Of a stretch of DNA of 64,000 nt, positions 51,621-63,460 are shown in pieces. Under the pieces are notes generated by a model. It did no database searches and was not told the DNA's origin. It saw nothing but the letters and a program-made list of their open reading frames with translations. This DNA is from Physcomitrium patens (lineage: Eukaryota > Streptophyta > Bryopsida > Funariales > Funariaceae). Made by a program: the position numbers and the translations under genes. Location of the stretch: NCBI RefSeq assembly GCF_000002425.4, contig NC_037271.1, positions 6,214,374 to 6,278,373 of the forward strand, written 5' to 3'. Position 1 is the first letter of the stretch; each line of letters begins with the position of its first letter.

Positions 51621-51631
51621 CAAAATATTGT

Positions 51632-51662
<31 letters not shown>
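51578..51662. repeat. TA microsatellite followed by a poly-T tract (29 bases)
   Basis: TA units at 51581-51618 and a T run at 51634-51662 interrupt the integrase relic of the Copia element. The long frame read through it on the plus strand is a repeat artefact. Confidence 0.95.
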
Positions 51663-51664
<2 letters not shown>

Positions 51665-53376
51665 AGTTCATGTCTCTGATATTTGTTGGCAAAAAAATAG
51701 ATCTAGTATTTTTTAAAATAATTATTTATATAAAAAATTAGATAATATAATTCTAATAATAAAAAAAATTATCACTATAAATAAGTTAGAATAAAAAAGT
51801 TTAGATATCTTGATTTAATGATTTTGAAAAGCCTTTAAAAAATACTCTCTATGTTTTTGCCTTGCTATGCAATCTTCATATGTTTCACATTTAATTTCAA
51901 ATAAGACTAAACCTTATATTTTATTGGTTCTTGAAAAATATTTTAAATTAATATAATGTAAATATCCATATAATATGTACTAAAGTTGCATTATTGAATA
52001 GACTTCTCACTTTTAATTCCTATTTTGAAAACAATATAAAATATTTTGTATATCTTTTTTCTCAATAGCAATGTTTGTTTGTTGTTCAATGCTATTCAAG
52101 TTGTAACATTGATCATCCAAGAATATGATTACATAACCATTTTTTGTTATTTTTCCTACATTAACAAGATTTCTTTAAAGAAATTGAATATGAAAAACTT
52201 GATGTAATCTTTAATCCATTTGAATATTAGATTTTCAAATAGGTATAATTGGGTGATTTTTACCACAAGCACTCTTGATTATTTGTTTTGATGAAATTTG
52301 TGACAAATGATTTAAAATAATTTAATTATTAATTACATATATATATTTGCTCCTCTATCCATAAACCATGTATTTTTGTTTTACAATTCACTAAATCATA
52401 ACTTAGGTAAAAACATATTTGTATAATGGAATTGAAGTTTGAATTGTGGATAGCTATATTAAGTTTAATTTGTAAAATAATCATAGCTATGAATAAGCTT
52501 AATATAATTTCTTATAATATATCTAAGTTTACCATAGTTATAGCATATATGCATTGATCTAACAACTTGCATTTGCCTTACTCCAAGTGGAAGTGTAATT
52601 GGTAAAAAATGATAGTATTGTCTTAAATTATCAAAACTCTTGTAAAAACTTTGACTTTTGAAGTAGCTTTGTCTGCATCCTCAATTAAAAAACCTTTGAT
52701 ATTAGATTATTAATACATCTTTGCAATTAGATTGATATTTTTTAGCACCAAGTTGGTGGCTTGAATTAAATAACTTCCTTGCAATGTCTTTAAATAATGG
52801 TGTTATCATAAGTAATGTCTTTTTTGCAACCATATCATTATTTCTATACAACATGTTAAATATAACATTAATGGATGTTGAGTCTCCTATTATCTCTCCT
52901 AATGCTCTAAGTTTGTTTCAAATTTCTCACATTTCAATGATATAATCTTCCATGTAGCTCCCTTTGTTCATTTTAAAACTATATAGGTGACTACTGAGAA
53001 ACACGTTTTTTTGTTGACCCCTTGCTTAGTACATGAGTTGAAGCAATAACCAAACATCAACTGGATCTTTCTTTTCAAAGATTGACATGATTTGATTGTC
53101 TTTAACCAACAAAACTCTAACTGAATTTGATATGCTCTTTAACTCAGCTAGTTGTTGCTTTGTATGCTGTTGACTCTCTATTGTAGTAGGAAAGCTAGTT
53201 GGAGTCCGTTTAGTCTCTACTAGATGCCAAAGCTTCTCTTTCTTAAATATCATCTATAGCTGTTATATGTACATTGTAGTTCTCAGTGTTGGAGCGGCGC
53301 TTACCAAGCTCTCTTATTTCATGAAGAAAAGGTCACCTGCAAAATCTACTACTCTCTACCTATGTTTTAATACCAT

Positions 53377-56300
53377 GCTGACGATGTATAATCAACCAAC
53401 ACTAATGAAAAAGTGAACTAGATTCTCATTATATATAAGTAAACAAAATGAACAAAGCATACAGTGTTCATCGCAAGCTGAATATAATCTGCAAGCTGAT
53501 GTGTCAAGAGCAGACGTTATCAACGAGGGTTGTAAACCTTATCACTAATAGTGTTTTCAAGCTGCGTGTTGTCGGAGTTTATGAGAGCTTCACAGCATGT
53601 TTCTTCTTCCTCCTTTTCTTAATGCCGTGTTTAGGGCACAACATTGTTGAGCCTTGCATGCCAGTGAGTTGCTTGTGCCACTTGGAGCAACTCAACAGCA
53701 GTTTTCTCAAGTTACACCGCAGTAGCAACTATTGATCTCCACCCACGTTGATAACATCCCGTTAGAGTGCTCCTTGGTGAACCTCGGAAGGATTCACTGG
53801 TGAACCAGGAGAGCAATCGCAATTGTCTCACAATGCTCTGGAACAGATGCTACGTAGTGCATGAATGAGCCTGGAGTTGAGACATGCTTACAATGGCACA
53901 TTATGGCGAGTGATGCAAGGGTCACTTGAGTGAGTGAGGTATTTTTGTAGTAGAACCATTTTCTGTCAGCGGATGATTTAACTCTACGCGCGTTGCTCTT
54001 GGAACACATTAGTGTGCGGTATTTCCATGTTCACTTCTATGTGGGTTTGTGGGTGAAAAAGGTTGTGATCAGGAGTGGTGCCGATATAACAACTAATTCG
54101 AAATTAGGCCGTCCAAGTTTTGACAGCACAGTTTCAGACGTAGCTTCCTTTCTTGACATCTATGTCGATTTTCACAAGCCGCGTTTTCCATGGCTATTTA
54201 GGAGCAGGAAATCATTTTCCCAAGATAAGTAGCAATCGCTATGAAGTCACGCAACCTTGTCTGCCACGCTTAAAATGTGATATTCGGACATGTGCTCACG
54301 CAGAAAACCATTCAATATTATCTGCGAACCTGTGAAGCACATTTCTTATGGTATGTTGTGTATTGTGTGGACCTCTAAACTGGAAGTTGCCTTGCAAGTG
54401 GGAATGGGCATCTGAAGCAAAATTGTGACTCACTGTGGAAGGTTTGAGGTGGATATCCATCTTAGTGGGTGAAAAAAACTTAAACGAAACAATTTCCACT
54501 GAATGAGGAGAATCCAAATTTTAGATGTTTGTCACTCACAAATAGTGGTAGCAATGAAGGTTCTAAAGTCTTAAAATGCATTCTTTGCGTATGTATAAAT
54601 AGGGCAATTTCTGGATGGCATGTTCGCTTCCCTCTCAACTTGCACGAACGTATTCGTTCTGACAAGGTAGCTGAGGGAGTGCAACCCCATTATTATGGAC
54701 CTGCTAAAACATGCCTGAATCTATACAAACAGTTAGCGATTCATAGACTTCGTTGTCAACAGTTTTGTGGGTTGCCAACGCATACTTTCAATAATAGATA
54801 GATGGCAGAAACTGTACAACCAAGCAATTTTGTCAAGTTTTTGCAGGGCCTACAATATTTCATCCAATATTAAGGGGAGGGGAAAAAATAAAAATAAAAA
54901 TAATCCTTCTTTTTTACCAGCACTTCGCAGTTAGTAGACCAACAGTCTTCACAACTCACTGAGTTTCTCGATGTTTGCGATGTGAATTGCACAAGATTTT
55001 TTACTGGGACCATCGTTCAGTTCCTTGTGAGCGCACCTTTTGGAAACAGAGAGTCGTTCAACTAATTCAGTGAACTGTAACATGCTTTGCATTACTTGAA
55101 ATGTTACTGCTCCAATTGATCGGCAGCTGTTTATTTCCGACTGCGCAACGTGCCGCATGGTGTGCATATTGGATTGCAGAAGCTGATAAATACAGCTGTA
55201 CCTTAATTTCTAGTTCATGATGAAATTTCAGTAGGATGTGATGTCAGCGATGCTGAGGGAACGAATCGCCATCTGCTATGTTTCACTTGCAGAAATGGGA
55301 ATCTGCAAAAATTAGACTGTGGGTTCCTGTTTGCAACGTTCATGACGCTCAAGACCCGTGCTCACGCGCCGCCCTAAGCGTTGCTGCACCCCGCATGTGG
55401 TGCAGACGGATTCGATTTGCGACGACGAAAACTTATATTAAACAAATGTTACCGCAATCGAAAAACTTAAGGGATGAGGGCAATTTCCTCAGGAATCGAT
55501 CACGAGGCGGTACGTGGCTTTGTCGGTTGCTGCGCCCACGGGAACCTTGCAAGGCAATCCTGGTGGTCTGTGGGAGCTGTGATTGAAGCACCGACATATT
55601 TACTATATTAAGACGTTTGAACGTCCAGGCGTGATTTCCACACCCGAGATCCATGCACACCGCATGATCGGGTCCAGCAGCAAAAAATAAACAAACAAAT
55701 TAAATAAATAAATAAATGTGGATGCACTTTTTCGGAATTGCCTCCATGTAATCCTGACAGAATCTGGGAGATGTTCGAGTGGCGATGATGCGATTTTGTA
55801 CTCTCTCCTTTCTCAAATACCCTTTACTCGCTGCCGACCTTTCAACAATGACAGTACCGATATGTAATCACCTTCCGAAACAATCATATCAGTACCTTCC
55901 AAGGATTGCAGACTAGGAGTCGGGGATTAATTATTATTCAAAAGGCGTCATTGATCGTCGCCTGCACTTTGCCTTGTTTGACCCAAGTTACAACCAACCA
56001 GTTCAGCATCGCAAGTTGGGGTTCATCCGGCACATGATCTTCGATATCCCACGGATCACATCAGCGTCGTCCAATGGCTGTGCAAGGAGTTCCAATGAGC
56101 ATCCCGTCGCAACCGTCGGTCCCGGACAAAGAGCACACCATCCGAAACTATTACGGGCGCAGTTTGCGCCAGTAACCACCTCGGCGTCACCGAAAGCGTC
56201 GTGTCGACGATGCCGCTGTATAGAGATGCTGGAGCTATGTTGGCACCCAGGAATCCTATCGTCGCTATTGGATTTGATCAAACTCAACAGAAGCATTTTG

Positions 56301-56666
56301 CAATTCACCCACTAGACAGCCGCCAAAGGGTGATGCCATTAACCAAGAGCAAGTTTGACTCCCAATGTTGGGGCTGATTGATCGACAACTTGGCAATTTG
56401 ACCTGGTGCGCCAATGGCTTCCGCTTCTCATTCATGTCGACAACGTTTCCGAGGATCACGGTACGTTTACAGCAGCTCCCCCCCTGCCGGCTCTTTTTGA
56501 AGTGCAAGCGTGCTCTGATCCTTTGATATCAACGTCAAATTTACTGGTCTTTTTGAAGATGCAGGGACGCCCGACATGGCGACAACACGGATGCAGCAGC
56601 AGCGAGGCAGGGGAGGGGCCCTGCATTACAGACCCCACAAGACCTAACCTTTCATCGGGGATTCGC

Positions 56667-56702
<36 letters not shown>

Positions 56703-57060
56703 GTGTGTGTGTATGTGTGTGTGCGTGTATATCAGTCCCAGTGTGTGTGTCCAACTCTCGCTTTGCCGAGGCTGAGGTTCGGAGTCCGAACCTGACAGGT
56801 TCGTCACCGCCACCGGAACCATCGAGCCGACCCACGTGAAGAAGCTTCCAATTCCGTGCTATTTGTCGCCCTTCGGGACCCGGATTATAAGTGGCAGATG
56901 CGGCGCTGTTTGGGGAGCTTGAAGCCGCGGGAAGGCGTGCGGCTTGGATGAGGATGGTCCCACGTGGTTGAGTGACAGAGGCTGTATTGTGGTCTGGGTT
57001 TGAATGGCACGGGCAGACGGGCAGACGGGCAGTTGGGGATTGAATTTCACAGACTGGGAG
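53377..57060. other. Copia 5' LTR remnant, then GC-richer island without recognisable genes
   Basis: Immediately beyond 53376 should lie the upstream LTR of the minus-strand Copia element; its outer edge was not found. A TATATAAT-like box on the minus strand near 53430 fits an LTR promoter. From about 53.45 to 57.06 kb the composition is more gene-like, with many ORFs of 60-150 codons on both strands. None has a domain, a signal I trust or a splice chain I could join. Relics or an unrecognised RNA are possible. Confidence 0.35.
56671..56728. repeat. Compound CT/GT microsatellite
   Basis: About 13 CT units followed by GT units with interruptions. Confidence 0.95.
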
Positions 57061-57271
57061 TAAAACAGACAAACAAACAAACAAGTAATAAATATGCACC
57101 AGAAATAAATCTGTGTTTTTGAAATTTATATTTTTTGAAAGCTACAGTGTATCTGAAAAAATATATATATATATATATATATATGCATATATATATATCC
57201 GTAAAAAAAATTGACTTTATTATTTGATTGGTCACTCTTTTTCTTTTTCTTTTTTCTTCACACTCTCTCTC

Positions 57272-57334
<63 letters not shown>

Positions 57335-58190
57335 CTGGGTTATACTTATATTTGTAATTTTTACAATGAAATGAAAGATGGACTGACCTAATTTTCTTGA
57401 TATTACTGCTCAATAAATAAATTAATAAATTAATTAATAATGCTTATATTTAACAAAGATTGTTACTTTTACAAAGATTAAAGGAATTTCTAAAAAATAA
57501 AGCATTTAATTCTTTTTAATTGTGTTGGTATGAATTATGTTTCGTGATTTTAATAAAGCGTGCTTAATTACGTAATGTAGTAATGTAGACGGAAAGAAAT
57601 AAATAATTAAATAAGTGATCCATGACTGAGAGTGGCAGAGATGTCGATGAATGAGTAGTTGATGAACTCAGATAAAACTATGAAGTTCAGGTTCTGCACT
57701 GATTTTCAGCATTGAATATATTTCTAAATCAATCAAGCAAATGAACATATGTTGTTGTTAACTGAGGTGTATTGGTTTACTTTCATTTATTATGATACTC
57801 CATGAAATCAACGCAACTTGTTGAACTTTACTTTTAATTAACAGTAAAATGTTAAGTATGCTTAAGTTGCATATATTTTAAGTCAACAAACCTAAGTTAT
57901 TAAAAAGACACAAACTATCCAAAGAACAATGTCCATGTTTTAAAAAGGTGATTATATTTTTTCTTACAAAGAATTTTGGCAATTCATTAATAACATATAT
58001 GGGCATGCAGTTTTGTGTAATATTTTATGTCCATTTATATGTACATTCTTAAATGACTTAGCACAATTTTTGCTTTCTTATGGTTAAATTTTAGAAGTAG
58101 TTATTTGAACAAAATTAACTAAATTTTTGCAAATTTTCCATGACAATGGTACATATTCAACTTCTTCATTAATAATCTACAAACACACAA

Positions 58191-58231
<41 letters not shown>

Positions 58232-58680
58232 GATATAATTGATATTGTTCTCAAGTTCTAAAAGAATTATATAAATTATAGAGTTGCTTTCATTTTAACA
58301 CCTTCCCATTATTTGTTTTTTTAGTATTTATTTGCAATATACAGTGAAGTTAAATAGACTCATGCTTTTACTAGATAGACCTACTTTTGATGAAGAATAT
58401 GATAATCATTATGAATGTGATTTGTTTTTATTAATTGCAGATCCAATAGTGGAGAAATGAATCTAGAGACCATGATTTTGTTCATGATGGGTGGATAAAT
58501 TTAGTAATTTGTTGGGTCTATTTAACATTCCCATATACATATACAATAAAGGAGAAACTTTTTCATTTTATAACAAAACCTCCAAATAATTTCATCTATC
58601 CATTTAACATCAAACGTCTTTGTAATAGATCTGATGGAGTGATTTTAGAATCTTCCCAATTCGATCAGTTAGTGCTGATT
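57060..58680. other. AT-rich spacer with microsatellites
   Basis: No gene is visible. It contains TA tracts (57161-57198), a compound CT/TA tract (57261-57334) and a CA/TA tract (about 58186-58231). Confidence 0.6.
57261..57334. repeat. Compound CT/TA microsatellite
   Basis: Two CT blocks separated by CC, then about 14 TA units. Confidence 0.95.
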
Positions 58681-60260
58681 CAATATTACCGTGCAACAAC
58701 TAAGACACGTAATTCCCCATCCAACCTTTAAAACCATCAAAAGAGTAGAAAAGATTGTCCCTCGCATTGATCACCCATTTGTTCCTGTCGTCTTTGTATG
58801 TTTTGCGTGTAACGGCCGTGGAAGCAATTCATCACAAATTTCAATGATTTTTCACTATAGTGTGAAACAAAAACAAGAGGATCACCTCTTATGTTTTGGA
58901 TCTGATCCCAAAGCTGCAGAGCTAGGGCGGCAGTACAACTTCTATCACAGACATGAGCAAACAATAGTAACAAAGTAATAACAGACTTTGTCACAAAAAC
59001 CATCATGTGGTTGCTTCAGTTACATGCCGAAGAGCCATGAAATAACTGGTTGTTACTGTGCCTTACACAAGAGGAACAAAGAGGAGAAGAAACAATCCAG
59101 TAAGCAAGGAAGCAAACAACTAAAAATGAAAGAAGAAGGAGATGGCAGAGTCAATGAGCGGGCGTACTTTCGAGGAGGCCGGTCTCGAAAACTGTGCCGT
59201 CAGCTCGATCATGCCAGCAATGGGAGCAGTTCTCGCCGCTTTTCGATGTCCCAGTTGACACGAATAGTTGCGAAAGCGTGATTGCAGTGCCAATTCAGTA
59301 TTGAAGAGAGGGGAAGCAAAGGGGTCCAATTCCAACGACGCCGCTCCGCACCCAACACTCCCCCCCCCCTTCCAGCTTTTTCTCCTCGTCGCCATGTGCC
59401 AGGTTCGGCAAGGTGGCAAAAGGAATACGTCATGGCTAAAAGGAATACCTCATGGCTAAAAGGAATACCTCATGGCTAAAAGATTGTCTTTAGCGATCCA
59501 AACATGGCGCATGCTTGCAGGCTTTGAGTCGGTGACGGTGAGAGACCTAGCTCGTCGTCTTCCGCCGCTTATCAGCTGCAGTGACTGGCACTTTCAACGT
59601 CTTTATCTTCTGGTTGTAGTAGTAAGTGGTGGTCCCAGAGCTGTCACGAGCCAGATGACTGGTGGCGAACAGTGCCACAAAAGGCTGACCGACTCCGCCT
59701 GATCCTAGCCAGACACAAGCTTTGCTTAGCCTCCTCGTAGCGCACTTTGCCACATGTGAGACTGCCTCGTGCTGCTTCCTCCTCCTCGTTTTTCTCCTCC
59801 TCTTTGCACCAGCTGCCAGTGAGGCGGAAAGTCTGGGCTGCAGCTGTGACAGGTGGGTGGTGCCCACTCCAGTCGGTGAGCAAGATTCCTAGAGAAGCGG
59901 CGCGGCGAGTCAAGGCAACTTGTAGTAGGTGCCAGCGCCATTGCATCAAAGAGAAGACGAAGAGTTCGCAGCAGCATCAGGATCAGCAGCAACAGCGGCA
60001 CGATCAGGATCAGTGGGAGCCGGCAAAGGTGGCGGCGTCTCTGTTCCATGCGTGCCGGTTTGGCGGTGCCCCCACCACCACTAACCCCCACATGCTTCAC
60101 TTCCAGCCTCCCTCTCATGTCTTCCTTCCCATGTCGTTACTTCGTTTTCTTCTTCGCAATCTCATGTTCTCTAACTCGGAGTCTCCAAACAAGCACCCAT
60201 TTTCTAAATCAAAAGCCAGGTAAACATTACACACTTCATGAACAAAAGGCAAATAAATAA
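58680..60260. other. GC-richer island without a recognisable gene
   Basis: Overlapping ORFs occur on both strands; the longest are 158 codons at 59747-60223 (plus) and 130 codons at 59726-60118 (minus). Their composition is Ser/Arg/Gln-rich or its shadow, typical of GC-rich non-coding DNA. A triplicated 20-bp repeat lies at 59420-59479. It could be a promoter or leader of an unseen gene, or a relic. Confidence 0.35.
59420..59479. repeat. 20-bp unit repeated three times in tandem
   Basis: The unit AGGAATACCTCATGGCTAAA is present three times end to end; the first copy differs by one base. All copies keep an in-frame ATGGCTAAA, so a 60-bp stretch stays open as 20 codons, but the host ORF is not convincing. 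Confidence 0.95.
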
Positions 60261-61553
60261 ACTAACAAGATTCTGGATGAAGCTACAGATTTGAAACGGA
60301 GAACAAGTCTGTAGAGAATTTTAATTTTGATTAGAATGCCTAATGATCAAACAAACAAACGTCTTTGCAGGGCAATGTAGTCATACTTTGTTATTCTGGT
60401 TATTTATGAATTTTTAAGACATGTGATTTTCCCCAATGGATATAGTTGAATTTGATGCCAGACCTTGTTTTGGTAGAGGGAGAGTACCCCCCAAAGCTCA
60501 AATGTGTGTGCAATTCACCTGCATGCAAAATGAATATCCACAGAACCCTCCATTCTTTATGTTTGGTTTATTTAGATGCCAACTTGAGGGTATTAAGGGT
60601 GCCAAATAGTATGTCATTTAATTTTAGCAATTACACATGTAGAAGAGTACAAGTCCCAGGAGGCTTAGTCAAAACTGTGGAGACAAGAGCCACTTTTTGC
60701 ATGGTTTTGGAGCAGTGACATTGAGTTTGGGCAACAATTCCCTAGTCAGTGTATGAAATATATATATATATATATATATATATATTGCAAAAGATGGTTG
60801 ACCACAACCCTTAAATGATTGATCCAACCTAGTTTATTTGGTGGGGTTGAAATGTGAGGTGCTAATGGAATTGTACTTGATGGGAAATTGAATCTTGTGG
60901 GTTAAGAGATACTTGTGACAATGTGGTCACTTTTGGTGAAGAAGTGACTTTGTGAGCAACTTCTTTCATGTGTGGGAATATCAAAGTATCCACATAAATA
61001 TAAATATAAATAAAAAGTTGAAGTATGAAAAATAAACTTGTCACATGAGAAGATCAAAACCAATCCTTTTGATTTTATGCCTCTTTCATGAAGCATTGAC
61101 TTTGAATAAGATAAAATATTCTCAAAGTGGAAGGTTTTGATTTCTGATTGTGAAATATTTTATCTCACAATCTAAACTTTCATCACTAAAACTTACTAAT
61201 ATTTTACTGTGATTTTCTTAGACCATACATCTTCAAACAAACACATTCATCACAGTATGAAACATAGCAAAAATTGTTAAACATTCAAATATAATATATA
61301 TATATATATTCTTTCTTTCTTTCTTTCATGGTTACTGGAAACACATACTGTTCTTTCATAATTCTAATGCTTTAGCATGTTGTGATATTCATTTTAGGAT
61401 TGAACTCAGAGAGAAATTATTTTAAGCTTTCAGATTATATATGGTGTTGGAATTCTGCCATAGTTGAAACCTTTGCACATCATACATTGGACAGTACGTC
61501 TTCAAGGTATTAACTGAAGTATGGAACACAGATATATATATATATATATATAT

Positions 61554-61588
<35 letters not shown>

Positions 61589-62000
61589 ATTTCTTTGGTT
61601 CAACTTCTAGCACCGAAAGTGAAAAAGAATGGGCAATTTTTTTTTAATGAAAATGATGATAAAAAACAATTGAACATTCAAGAAACTTTTGGAAGTATTT
61701 TTCCCGGCGACATTGGTGGAAGGTGTCGTCAGGAATATTACTTTTATACCAGAGTTTAAGTATCCACCATCACTACATCATTGGCCCACTATAAAAATGT
61801 AAATGTGGAATGAATTGAGAAGCCTTGATATTTGCAATTAATTGAATGCATTCAATTCATGTAGCTACTAGTTTTGACCAACCGACTACCTCTGCCATGG
61901 TCAGGTTTGAAAGTCAGCTTCTTGACTTGAACTACCATACTTTAAGTTGGATTCATTTTTCTATTACTCCCTACACACTAGAATGACTTGTGTAGTGCGC
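60260..62000. other. AT-rich spacer
   Basis: No gene is visible. TA tracts lie at about 60760-60785 and 61290-61310, and a compound TA/GA tract at 61531-61587. Confidence 0.6.
61531..61587. repeat. Compound TA/GA microsatellite
   Basis: About 11 TA units followed by about 15 GA units. Confidence 0.95.
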
Positions 62001-63460
62001 CTCAACTGTAATTTGTTAGAACGGCCATCAACAACTCAACATATTTTTGGTGGATGGTTTCCATTCTTTTTTGTTTCTGTAACTCGTTTTGTTTGTGGAT
62101 TGTATGACACTTCAAAAATGTGATTGAAGAAGACAATGGATATCAAGTGTTGTATGTGTTTGCACCACTCCAACGTCCAACTTCATATTCAGTTATGGAC
62201 TCAATGTTTGGGATTAGAAAATACATAGCAATCTGGGCACGAACAAAAAAAATGGCACGCAGGGGAAGAATTAGCTGCGAGAAGATGTTGCTGATGCAAG
62301 CGACATGGTTGCCGCACTCACCGCCGTAGCACTTGCCTATTGCAGCAACTGTTGAGAGAACCCAACGAGCAATCTCCAGCTCACAAGGCTCGACGTGCTG
62401 TCTCAACAAACAAATCCGAGAACGTGGAATGACGGTGAAATGAACCGTCTTTGCAGTTTTTGAGTGTTCCACATTGATGCAAGTTAAATGAATGCCAGTC
62501 AGCGAGCAGAATAGAATGTGCTCGTTGTGCGAAGTCCGATTGGGGCGTTTCGCGCACCGTCTTCAGGGTCCAGAAGGTGCAGTGATGAGCGCATGCCAGC
62601 AGCGATACGATGGGACTCGGAATCCTCAAGTGGTAATCCTGAGCCAGAGCACCCCACGTCTGTGTCAATTCGTGATTCTGCTCATGGATCGCACAACGGC
62701 GGCGCCTTAGTCCATGCGCGCCCGGTGCACCATATTCCCTCGCATCTACTGAAACCCGCTGGACCCGTCCACCTCGAGCGGCGCTTCCTCCGCACAGCCG
62801 TCCGGAACTTTCGCGGCAGAGTGTGAAGAGCAGTTACAAACATTTAGTCATGACACGACAGACTGCAAGCTTTCATCACTCATCCACCAGACTCCGCCAA
62901 AGATGACGCCACTTCCACAACCGTCAGCACTGACTTCCCCGCCCCCCTAAACTCCAAATCTTTCGATTATTAGATTCAACGCAGCACACCACGGAGCGCT
63001 GGCCGACCACACTATAATTCAGACCCATCGAAAAAAAAAAAAAAAAATCCTTCAAAAGATTGTTTTCCTCTCCCCCCCCACTGCAGCACATCGACGGTTG
63101 CCTAAGTGCCCACGAGACCGTTCACACAGGTCATTCATGCCCTGGCCGCGCTGATGCTCGAGATCCCCATGCAGATCCCGCGGCGCCTCGTCTGTCCCAC
63201 CGGAGCCTGCAAAAGGTTCGCCTGGACAAAAATATAAAAAGTAAAATTATAAAGAAAAACGTAAACGTCAGTGGGGCATAGTTTGTCTGAAGGAAAGCGT
63301 GGTCACGTTAGCAGCTGAGCTCTCTCTAACGTGATGAACCTGCCTTTCTTACTGTCCACGCTGGGCGATGAATACTACTTCATTCGTTCTTCAGCCGTTC
63401 ATTCGTTCGTTCATTCGTTCTTCTGGCTTGTGGGTGAAGGTTGAGGGTGCTACATGCGTG
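62000..63460. other. GC-richer island without a recognisable gene
   Basis: ORFs up to about 109 codons occur on both strands (for example 62143-62472 minus and 62518-62826 plus). A stretch after a possible acceptor at about 63130 reads as an amphipathic segment on the plus strand, but no upstream exon joins it. It contains an A run (63031-63047) and a CATTCGTT-type short repeat (about 63379-63420). Confidence 0.3.

Larger units (their letters stand above)
48900..53376 (-). mobile_element. Decayed Ty1/Copia LTR retrotransposon (minus strand)
   Basis: Reading the minus strand from high to low coordinates: a primer-binding-site relic next to a CA-ended LTR edge (53376 and 53375-53356, TGGTATTAAAAC, compared with TGGTATCAGAGC complementary to initiator tRNA-Met); gag with LWHLVETKRTP and a Lys/Gln-rich helix (53253-53026); a degenerate zinc knuckle ICYNYGKL (about 52550-52505); protease TWFMDRGAN for TWFMDSGAN (about 52372-52340); a pre-integrase block VGKITKNGYVIIF (about 52170-52060); integrase CETYEDCIARQKHRE (about 51890-51835); reverse transcriptase NIDNILITSDNY for YVDD (about 49770-49735); IWIHQK and TITRLNIKYF blocks (49640-49400); and RNase H SSIDWCNKL (about 49215-49140). 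The order is that of Copia. Every domain carries stops or frame changes. The 3' LTR and target-site duplication were not found, so the left edge is approximate. Confidence 0.85.

Noticed and set aside
51386-51679. 97-codon plus-strand ORF
   Set aside because: It runs through a TA microsatellite and a poly-T tract inside the Copia relic, giving artificial YIYIYI and FFFF runs.
56644-57099. 151-codon minus-strand ORF
   Set aside because: Its carboxyl part is the translation of a CT/GT microsatellite and the rest has no recognisable feature.
58737-59006. 89-codon minus-strand ORF with a hydrophobic start
   Set aside because: The hydrophobic stretch is short, the remaining sequence is featureless, and the opposite strand is equally open.
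59726-60223. ORFs of 158 (plus) and 130 (minus) codons that overlap each other
   Set aside because: Both are low-complexity (Ser/Gln/Arg against Leu/Arg shadows) in GC-richer DNA; neither shows a motif or an exon chain.
63100-63240. Amphipathic-looking segment after a possible acceptor near 63130
   Set aside because: The frame has a stop just upstream and no donor exon could be matched.
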